Shown here in pieces: positions 15,656-22,189 of a stretch of DNA of 34,369 nt (the stretch's first letter is position 1; every line of letters starts with the position of its first letter). Where the stretch lies: the NCBI RefSeq assembly GCF_024462775.1, contig NZ_JANGCE010000036.1:1-34369 (forward strand). Reading direction: 5' to 3'. The position numbers and the translations under genes were made by a program. The stretch is from Butyricicoccus faecihominis (lineage in GTDB: Bacteria; Bacillota; Clostridia; Oscillospirales; Butyricicoccaceae). The notes beneath the pieces were generated by a model. The model did no database searches. It was not told where the DNA came from and saw only the letters and a program-made list of their open reading frames with translations.

Positions 15656-16960
15656 ATGTTGGGCGTTGCCGCTGCTTCCATAGTGGGGCTTGCCATGATC
15701 TGTTTTTCCATTGGCATGGCGCATATTTTCTACCGCTCCAAGCGGGGGCGGTGGCAAACGGTCTGCGCTTGGACGGTCTGCACGCTGCTCATCATTGTGT
15801 TGGGCGAGCTGCTGCGTCCGGTCATAGGCAACTGTTCCGGGCAGTTTACCGGGTTTTTGGCGGTGTTCGTCTATCTTTACCTGTTCGATGTGCCGGTAAA
15901 GCAGCGCTTTTTTACCTATTTCTTTGTGGATACCTCGATGTATCTCACCGCGGTGACGGCGCGCTACACCGTGTTGCTGGTTTACGGCTTTTTCCCGGTG
16001 TTCAACCCGCGCGCGGCCTTTGTGGCGCTGTATTTTGTGCTCACCGCCGCCTATGTGTTTCTGTTTTTTCGCTTTTTGCGCGATCCGATGGTCGAACGGC
16101 TGCGCCAGTTCGGCCCGCATTTGAACAGCCTTACCATTTTTGCGCTGGTCGGTTACGTGCTGATGCTGCTTTGGTTCGACGCATGGCGGGTGCGCGACGC
16201 GCTGCCGCCGGGCGACTATCTGCGGCTGATTCTGTATGTGGTATTGCTGGCCTGCGGTTATTATTTATCCTTTTTTACCATGATGACAATCAAGGAAAAC
16301 GCGCTGGCCCATGCGCAGGTGCAGGAGCTGACCACCCAAATGCGCCAATCCGAGCAGTATTATACAACGCTGACCCGGCACATACAGGAGGTCCGCCAGA
16401 TGCAGCACGATATCCGCCATCACATGCGCGTGCTGGACGGCTATGCGCGAAACGGCGATTATGCCTTGCTGCGCGACTATCTGGCCGCGCTGATCGAGCA
16501 AACGCCGGATACGAAAAATGTGCTGTATTGCGCCAATTACACGGCCAATATCCTGCTTGGGTTTTATGGCGGACAGGCCCGGCGCGAGGGAATCGACTTT
16601 CGCTGCGACGCGCAGATCCCGGTGGAGCTCTCGTGCTCCCCGGTCGATCTTTGCACGGTGCTCGGCAACGCGCTGCAAAACGCGCTGGACGCCTGCGCGC
16701 GGCAGCGGCCGGGGCAGGGGCGCTATATCGCGCTGTTCGCCCGGTACGCGGGACGGAATCTGACGCTGGAGATCAAAAACAGCTACGACGGCGTGGTAAA
16801 GGAAACGGATGGGCGGCTGCTCAGCCGGAAGGGGGAGCCGGGCCATGGCTTGGGCCTTGCGGGAATCGGCCGCGTCGCGCACCAATATCACGGCTATTGC
16901 AGCGTGTCCAGAACCGAAGGGGAATTCATCCTTAAGGTGGTTCTTGCCCTGAAAAACTAA
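15656..16960 (+). CDS. GHKL-type membrane sensor histidine kinase, AgrC-like
   Basis: This 434-residue sensor has about six N-terminal TM helices (to about residue 215), a coiled stretch with the acceptor-His box QMQHDIRHHMRVL, and a GHKL ATPase. The ATPase keeps the N box (VLGNALQNALDA) and the glycine box (GEPGHGLGLAGI). This is the AgrC/ComD-like HPK10 layout that pairs with LytTR regulators, as here. The ATG at 15656 is preferred over the TTG at 15632 because AAAGGGGG precedes it at good spacing. The ligand is unknown. A GC-rich hairpin follows the gene and separates it from the partner-switching operon. Confidence 0.9.
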   Translation: MLGVAAASIVGLAMICFSIGMAHIFYRSKRGRWQTVCAWTVCTLLIIVLGELLRPVIGNCSGQFTGFLAVFVYLYLFDVPVKQRFFTYFFVDTSMYLTAVTARYTVLLVYGFFPVFNPRAAFVALYFVLTAAYVFLFFRFLRDPMVERLRQFGPHLNSLTIFALVGYVLMLLWFDAWRVRDALPPGDYLRLILYVVLLACGYYLSFFTMMTIKENALAHAQVQELTTQMRQSEQYYTTLTRHIQEVRQMQHDIRHHMRVLDGYARNGDYALLRDYLAALIEQTPDTKNVLYCANYTANILLGFYGGQARREGIDFRCDAQIPVELSCSPVDLCTVLGNALQNALDACARQRPGQGRYIALFARYAGRNLTLEIKNSYDGVVKETDGRLLSRKGEPGHGLGLAGIGRVAHQYHGYCSVSRTEGEFILKVVLALKN

Positions 16961-16966
16961 GCTTTT

Positions 16967-17003
16967 CGCGCCTGCGCACGGGATCGTCCCGTGCGCGGGC
17001 GCG
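16967..17003 (+). terminator. GC-rich terminator-like hairpin
   Basis: GCGCACGGGA (16974-16983) pairs with TCCCGTGCGC (16987-16996) over TCG, and the stem extends outward through CGCGCC/GGGCGCG. The T-run is poor (TTGTCATTT), so termination may be partial and allow read-through into the next operon. Confidence 0.55.
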
Positions 17004-17144
17004 TTGTCATTTGTCCCCAAAAAGCCGTCGATCGTCCTCTTGCGGGCGGGAACGGCGGGCAGGGTGGTATGGTAGAAGTGAAAATAAAGGATGAAATAGG
17101 GGCCATAGCCTTACCAATACGAAAAAAAGGAGGGACGCGCGTCT

Positions 17145-17393
17145 ATGGACGAGAAAACAGCCCACGGCGGGATGATCGGCGTGACGGACGAGGGCTACCC
17201 CATCGTGACCGAGGATTACGGCTGCCCGCACTGGGTCGGATCGGGCGGTCCGCTGGCCAATGTGCGCGAGTGCTGGTACTGCAAATACGCGGATTTCCGC
17301 AAATCCACGGAGCTCCATATGCGCAGCAGTATCTGCCGCTGCATGGAAAACCGGGTGGACACCAAATTTGGTTTTACCAAAAATGAAACGTAA
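17145..17393 (+). CDS. Small Cys-rich protein at the head of the partner-switching operon
   Basis: I do not recognise this 82-residue protein. It is soluble, without a signal peptide, and has Cys27, the pair C43-x2-C46, and C64-x-C66, with several His and aromatic residues between. The spacing would suit one metal site. The ATG at 17145 follows AAAGGAGG. The STAS gene begins 17 nt after its stop, so it is very likely co-transcribed with the signalling genes. A promoter near 17065-17073 (TGGTATGGT) is only suggestive. A regulatory or metal-binding role cannot be told apart by reading. Confidence 0.7.
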   Translation: MDEKTAHGGMIGVTDEGYPIVTEDYGCPHWVGSGGPLANVRECWYCKYADFRKSTELHMRSSICRCMENRVDTKFGFTKNET

Positions 17394-17409
17394 CAGGAGG
17401 AACCGAACG

Positions 17410-17706
17410 ATGACCATTACCAAAACGAAAAACGAAAGCAGCCTGTGTTTGGCGCTGGAAGGGCGGCTGGATACCGTGACCGCGCCGAAGCTGGAAGCGG
17501 AGCTGAAAGAAAACCTTGCCGGTGTGACCGAGCTGACGCTCGATATGACGGCGCTGCATTACTTATCCTCCGCCGGTCTGCGCGTGATCTTAACGGCGCA
17601 GAAGCGGATGAACCGGCAGGGGAAAATGACCGTGCGCGGGGTAAACGAGACCATCATGGAGGTATTTGAGGTAACCGGCTTTACGGAAATCCTGACGATC
17701 GAGTAA
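17410..17706 (+). CDS. STAS-domain anti-anti-sigma factor homologue
   Basis: This 98-residue single-domain STAS protein is of the SpoIIAA/RsbV type. It has GRLDTVTAPKLE at residues 18-29 and the phosphorylation loop D45...LHYLSSAGLRVIL with Ser53/Ser54, where the family is phosphorylated by an RsbW-type kinase and dephosphorylated by a PP2C phosphatase. Both enzymes are encoded downstream (21770 and 20055). The ATG at 17410 follows GGAGGAACCGAAC, and the stop overlaps the MATE start (TAATG). In known systems the unphosphorylated form binds the RsbW partner. Here the possible partners include RsbW-like domains attached to two transporters. Confidence 0.92.
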   Translation: MTITKTKNESSLCLALEGRLDTVTAPKLEAELKENLAGVTELTLDMTALHYLSSAGLRVILTAQKRMNRQGKMTVRGVNETIMEVFEVTGFTEILTIE

Positions 17707-19457
17707 TGGAGCAGAACGATCGGTTTTTAAACCAAACCTTTCGCCGGTTTCTCTGGCCCACCGTGCTTTCGGTTTTGGGCGGCACGGTAAACGTGATGGT
17801 GGACAGCGTGATCATCGGCAATCTGCTGGGGGCGAACGGCCTTGCGGCGATCAGCCTGTGCACGCCCGTGTATCTGCTGCTGTGCACGCTCGGCTCGCTA
17901 ATCGCCACCGGCGCGGGAATCCGTTCCGCCGTAGCGATCGGCAGAGCGGGCGCGGCGGCCGGGCGGCGCGATTATACGCTGGCGTTTTATCTGCTGCTCG
18001 CGTCGGGGCTGCTTTTTTCGGCGCTGGGGCTTTGCCTGCTCGATCCGCTCACCGCCTTTTTAGGGGCGGCGGGCGCGGTGCGTCCGTTGGCGGCGGCCTA
18101 TCTGCGCGTCACGCTGATCGGGGGCGTGTGCAAGGTTTTGCTGTATCTGCCCTTTCAGTACCTGCGGCTGGACGGCAGGCCGGGATTGGTCACGGGCCTT
18201 ATGCTGGCGATGACCGCCCTGAACGCCGCGCTCGATCTGCTTTTTATGGCGGGCTGCGGCTGGGGCATGGCGGGCGCGGCGGCGGCAAGCGTGCTGGCCA
18301 CCGCTGTCGCGGTAGCGGCGGGCATGGGCTTTTTGCACCAGCGGGCGAGCGCGTTCCATTTGCAGCGGTTTTCTTTTTCCGCCAAAGAGATCGCGGCCGT
18401 GCTGCGCATCGGCAGCCCGGCCGCGCTGAACAATCTGCTGTCCGCCGCGCGGCTGATCGTGCTCAACCGGATCTTTCTGGGCCTTGGCGGCAGCGCGCTC
18501 GTCGCGGTGTTCACCATGGTGAACAGCATGGGCGAATTCAGCTTGGCGCTCGTCAGCGGCGTGCCGCAAACCGCCGCGCCCCTTTTAGGGGTATACGGCG
18601 GCGAGCGGGACACGGCCAGCATCCGGCGGCTTTTGCGGCGGCAGTTTGACACGGGCGAGCGCCTGATCGCGGTGTGCGCGCTGGCGAGCGCGGTGTGCGC
18701 CCGCCAGCTTTGCACGCTGTTCGGCCTGACCGGCGCGGCTGCGCTGTCGGTCGGGGCGCCCGCGCTGCGGCTTTTCGCTCTGAGCCTGCCCTTTGCCATG
18801 GCGGGGGGCATTTTGATCTCTTTTTACAATACGGCGGGCCATATCGCGCTGGCCAACGCGCTTACCGCGGCGCGAATCTTTCTATTCGCCGCCGGGCCGG
18901 CGGCGTTGCTGGCCGCGTTCGCGCCGCCGGGGCTGGTATGGCTGTTTTATCCCCTGTCCGAACTGCTTACGCTCTCGGTCTGGCCGTTGCTCGCCGCGCT
19001 GGTACGGCGCGGCAGGCGGCCGCTTTCCCGCTTCTATCTATTGGATGAATCCTTGGAACGGCAGGGGCACAGCCTGAACTTTTCCGTGGCGAGCGATCCG
19101 GCCGGGGCGGCGGATGCCAGCGAGCGGATCACCGCCTTTTGCGAGCAAAACAAACTTTCGCCCAAAATCACCATGGCGGTGAGCCTGTCCATCGAAGAAC
19201 TGCTCACGGTCATCCGGCAAAACTGCTTTGACGGGGATGAAACGCAGTACGCCGATGTGCGCGTGTTCTGCCTGCCCGGCACGGTGGGCCTGCGCATCCG
19301 GCACGGCGGCCGGATGTTCGATCCCCTGCGCTGGTATCGGGAGGCGGGGGAGGACGCGCAGGGCGACGCATTGGGCGTTCGGCTGATCACGGGGCTGGCG
19401 CAGGCGGTGACTTGGCAGCGTACCTTCGGGGTGAACACGCTGATCGTTATTTTATAG
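17706..19457 (+). CDS. MATE-family transporter fused to a C-terminal RsbW-like domain
   Basis: Residues 1-440 form a MATE/DinF-like efflux protein: about twelve TM helices, VNVMVDSVIIGNLLG near the N-terminus, and two similar halves. Ordinary MATE proteins end here. Residues about 450-583 are a GHKL fold of the anti-sigma kind: ITMAVSLSIEELL as N-box helix, HGGRMFDPLRW as G1 region, LGVRLITGLA as G2 region and a closing strand NTLIVIL. The Asn of the E-x3-N motif is Val502 and the Asp of the G1 motif is His533, so ATP binding and kinase activity are doubtful, while the FDP motif (538-540) is kept. The domain may dock STAS or regulate transport. The start overlaps the STAS stop. Confidence 0.9.
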   Translation: MEQNDRFLNQTFRRFLWPTVLSVLGGTVNVMVDSVIIGNLLGANGLAAISLCTPVYLLLCTLGSLIATGAGIRSAVAIGRAGAAAGRRDYTLAFYLLLASGLLFSALGLCLLDPLTAFLGAAGAVRPLAAAYLRVTLIGGVCKVLLYLPFQYLRLDGRPGLVTGLMLAMTALNAALDLLFMAGCGWGMAGAAAASVLATAVAVAAGMGFLHQRASAFHLQRFSFSAKEIAAVLRIGSPAALNNLLSAARLIVLNRIFLGLGGSALVAVFTMVNSMGEFSLALVSGVPQTAAPLLGVYGGERDTASIRRLLRRQFDTGERLIAVCALASAVCARQLCTLFGLTGAAALSVGAPALRLFALSLPFAMAGGILISFYNTAGHIALANALTAARIFLFAAGPAALLAAFAPPGLVWLFYPLSELLTLSVWPLLAALVRRGRRPLSRFYLLDESLERQGHSLNFSVASDPAGAADASERITAFCEQNKLSPKITMAVSLSIEELLTVIRQNCFDGDETQYADVRVFCLPGTVGLRIRHGGRMFDPLRWYREAGEDAQGDALGVRLITGLAQAVTWQRTFGVNTLIVIL

Positions 19458-19473
19458 AAGGAGGCGGCACGGC

Positions 19474-20058
19474 ATGAAGGATACGGAACCCACGCTGCGC
19501 CCCATGACGCAAGCCGATGTGGCGGATGTGCTCTCTCTCAGCGACCGCTGCGTGGGCAAGGGGCTGTACAGCGCGGAAAAGCTGCGCGCGCTGCTGCGCC
19601 GAACCGCGTCGGTCTGCCTTGTGCTGCGCACGGCGGACGGCGTGCTGGCCGGGTATTGCCTGACCTACCTGGCCGATATCGCCGAAGCCGCGGCGCTGAC
19701 CAAGCTGCCGCCGGCGGCGCTCCGTGCGCTTTCCCCGGCGCGCGAGCCGCGGGTGGGCATTTGCAAATCGCTCGGCACGGAAGCGGCGTTTCGCGGCAAG
19801 GGGCTGGGGTGCCGCCTGCAAAACACGTGTGCCGACGCGCTCTTTGCCCTTGGCGCGGATTTCCTGCTGGGCGTTGCGTGGCGCAAGGGCTATCACATAC
19901 CGGTGCGCGGCATTTTAGAGCGGCTGGGCTTTTGCTACCTGCGGGACAGCGAGCATGTCTGGTATGACGAACCGGGTCTCGCCTGCCCCTATTGCGGCGA
20001 GACCCGCTGCGTTTGCCCGGCGGCGATCTTTGTGAGAAAGCGAGGGGAAGGAGCATGA
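19474..20058 (+). CDS. GNAT-family N-acetyltransferase with a Cys-rich tail
   Basis: This 194-residue GNAT-fold acetyltransferase has LRPMTQADVADVLSLSDR at the start, an acyl-CoA loop in FRGKGLGCRLQ (motif A R-G-K-G-x-G), and the late VRGILERLGF segment. The C-terminus carries CPYCGETRCVC, a possible small metal site beyond the usual domain end. The ATG at 19474 follows AGAAGGAGGCGGCACGGC, and its stop overlaps the phosphatase start (ATGA). The substrate is unknown. Its place between the MATE fusion and the phosphatase suggests it modifies a cargo or a component of this system. Confidence 0.82.
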   Translation: MKDTEPTLRPMTQADVADVLSLSDRCVGKGLYSAEKLRALLRRTASVCLVLRTADGVLAGYCLTYLADIAEAAALTKLPPAALRALSPAREPRVGICKSLGTEAAFRGKGLGCRLQNTCADALFALGADFLLGVAWRKGYHIPVRGILERLGFCYLRDSEHVWYDEPGLACPYCGETRCVCPAAIFVRKRGEGA

Positions 20059-21773
20059 AAAAGACGCCGGGCCGCCGCCTGTCCTTTCGGTTTCTGGTGG
20101 GCTTTGTCCTGCTCGCGGCGGCGGTCTCCGCTGCGAGCTGTATCATCGGCTTTGTCAAATACCGCTCCACCATTCAGCGGCTTTATAATGAAAATTCCTA
20201 TGCGATCGCCGGCATCGCGCTCGATAAAGTGGACGGCGACCTGCTTTCCGGGTTGCTGGAAAGGGATGCGAACGGACGGCTCATCCGGGAACGGCGGAAG
20301 GAGGACGGGACGTGGGCCGTCACCGACGCGCCCTACGAAAAGGGCGACCGCTACCGCGTCGCCTCGGCGGGCGGCGAAGCGTACCGGCGCATGGCGGAGG
20401 AGCTGGACCTGATTCGCCAAAGCTCCAACGCGCAGTACATCCTGCTCTATATCCCCGTGCGCGACGAGCAGACCAGTCACATGGTCTATTTTTTCGACGC
20501 GCAGAACGATTATTTCCCCCAGAACCAACTGGGCATGACCGACCCCATGAACCCTAAATATTTCGACGAGGTGCGCCGCATCTATGACACCGGCGAGCGC
20601 TCGAACAGCTATTTTATCTCCCACAGCGCGTATGGCTACACCGCCTCCGCCATGCTGCCCGTGCGGGACGGCGCGGGCAAGGTGGTGGCCATCCTTGACG
20701 TTTACGTGCCCATGCTGCTGATCGATGAAACGCTGATGGAATATGTTTTTTCGGTCATTCTCGCCACGGTCGCGCTGGTATTCCTCTTTGTGTTCCTGTA
20801 TCTCGGCTATCTGCGGCGCAAGGTGCTGCTGCCCATACAGACCATTACCGAGCACACGGAACGCTTTGTCCGGGACGAATCCGGCTTTTCCGCGGAAGCG
20901 CTCGATATCCACACGGGGGACGAGATCGAGCTTTTGGCGCGCGCCCTCGGCAAGATGGAGATCGATCTGGGCACCTATATCCGGGAGCTGACCGCCGTGA
21001 CCGCTGAAAAGGAGCGCATCGGCGCGGAGCTCGGCGTGGCGACGCACATTCAGGCGTCCATGCTGCCCTGTATTTTCCCGGCCTTCCCCGAGCGGCCGGA
21101 GTTCGATATCTACGCCACCATGACCCCGGCCAAAGAGGTGGGCGGCGATTTTTACGATTTCTTCTTGGTCGATGACGATCATTTGGCCATGGTCATGGCC
21201 GACGTCTCCGGCAAGGGCGTGCCCGCCGCGCTGTTCATGGTCATCGCCAAGACGCTGATCAAAAATATCGCGCAGACCGGATTGGGGCCGGGCGCGGCGC
21301 TGGAAAAGGCCAATAACCAGCTTTGTGAGAACAACGAAGCGGAAATGTTCGTCACCGCGTGGCTCGGCGTTCTCGAACTTTCGACGGGCAGACTGGTCGC
21401 GGCAAACGCCGGGCACGAATACCCGGCCGTTCAAAAAGCCGGCGGGGACTACGCGCTGCTGCGCGATAAGCACGGCTTTGTGCTGGCCGGTATGGAGGGC
21501 TCGCGCTATCAGGAATACACGCTGGCGCTTCATCCCGGCGACCGGCTGTATCTCTACACCGACGGTGTGGCCGAAGCCACCGACGCGCGGAGCGAACTAT
21601 ACGGCACCGGCCGCATGCTGGCGGCGCTGAACCGGAACAAGGACGCTTCTTGCGAGACGCTGCTGCGGCGTATGCAGCAGGATATCGACCGTTTTGTGGG
21701 CGACGCCCCGCAGTTTGACGATATCACCATGCTCAGCCTGATGCTGAGAGGAACGGAGGAGCAAGGCAAATGA
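20055..21773 (+). CDS. Membrane-bound SpoIIE/RsbU-type PP2C phosphatase
   Basis: This 572-residue sensor phosphatase has TM1 at about 10-32, an extracellular Cache-like domain (about 33-228), TM2 at about 230-253, a HAMP-like linker, a helical stretch and a C-terminal PP2C domain. The PP2C metal-binding motifs are visible: GGDFYDFF (near 362), ADVSGKGVPAALFM (near 381), TDGVAEA (near 501) and FDDITMLSL (near 553). It should dephosphorylate the STAS protein in response to an external signal. The start ATG at 20055 follows GGAAGGAGC and overlaps the GNAT stop; the ORF extending to 19992 is not the gene start. Its stop overlaps the RsbW-like start. Confidence 0.93.
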   Translation: MKKTPGRRLSFRFLVGFVLLAAAVSAASCIIGFVKYRSTIQRLYNENSYAIAGIALDKVDGDLLSGLLERDANGRLIRERRKEDGTWAVTDAPYEKGDRYRVASAGGEAYRRMAEELDLIRQSSNAQYILLYIPVRDEQTSHMVYFFDAQNDYFPQNQLGMTDPMNPKYFDEVRRIYDTGERSNSYFISHSAYGYTASAMLPVRDGAGKVVAILDVYVPMLLIDETLMEYVFSVILATVALVFLFVFLYLGYLRRKVLLPIQTITEHTERFVRDESGFSAEALDIHTGDEIELLARALGKMEIDLGTYIRELTAVTAEKERIGAELGVATHIQASMLPCIFPAFPERPEFDIYATMTPAKEVGGDFYDFFLVDDDHLAMVMADVSGKGVPAALFMVIAKTLIKNIAQTGLGPGAALEKANNQLCENNEAEMFVTAWLGVLELSTGRLVAANAGHEYPAVQKAGGDYALLRDKHGFVLAGMEGSRYQEYTLALHPGDRLYLYTDGVAEATDARSELYGTGRMLAALNRNKDASCETLLRRMQQDIDRFVGDAPQFDDITMLSLMLRGTEEQGK

Positions 21774-22189
21774 AAGAACTGACCGTACCCGCCACGCTGG
21801 AGGCGCTGCAAACGGTGCAGGCCTTTATCGAAGCGGAGCTGGAGTCCGGCGGCTGCCCGATGAAGGCGGCCACGCAGATTTCCATCGCCGTGGAGGAGAT
21901 TTACGTCAATATCGCCCACTATGCGTACCACCCCGAGATCGGCGAAGCCACCGTCCGCTGCGCCGTGGGGGGCGACCCGCTGCGGGTGACCATTCAGTTT
22001 TTGGACAGCGGCAGGCCCTTCGACCCGCTGGCAAAGCCGAACGCCGATACGACCCTTTCCGCCGAGGAACGGGAAATCGGCGGGCTCGGCATCCTAATGG
22101 TCAAACGCTCCATGGATCAGGTGGACTACGCTTACGAGGGCGGCAAAAACATTTTGACCATTCGCAAGCAAGTAAAGGAAGGGCAGTGA
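21770..22189 (+). CDS. RsbW-like anti-sigma/serine kinase
   Basis: This 139-residue GHKL kinase domain appears catalytically intact. N-box ISIAVEEIYVNIAHYAY has E43 and N47, the G1 region FLDSGRPFDPL has D79 and G81, and the G2 region is EREIGGLGILMVKR. By family it would phosphorylate the STAS protein of this operon and, when free, hold a target protein inactive. No sigma factor is encoded in the window, so its target is either unlinked or not a sigma factor. The ATG overlaps the phosphatase stop (ATGA), and the ABC fusion follows with no gap. Confidence 0.92.
   Translation: MKELTVPATLEALQTVQAFIEAELESGGCPMKAATQISIAVEEIYVNIAHYAYHPEIGEATVRCAVGGDPLRVTIQFLDSGRPFDPLAKPNADTTLSAEEREIGGLGILMVKRSMDQVDYAYEGGKNILTIRKQVKEGQ

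Noticed and set aside
15751-16935. 394-codon plus-strand frame inside the GHKL kinase
   Set aside because: Ala/Arg/Gly-rich shadow of the kinase gene in another frame, with no domain and no ribosome site.
19989-21533. 514-codon open frame on the minus strand
   Set aside because: It lies fully opposite the SpoIIE-type phosphatase, whose motifs are unmistakable. Its His/Arg/Gln-rich composition is typical of a GC-rich antisense shadow.
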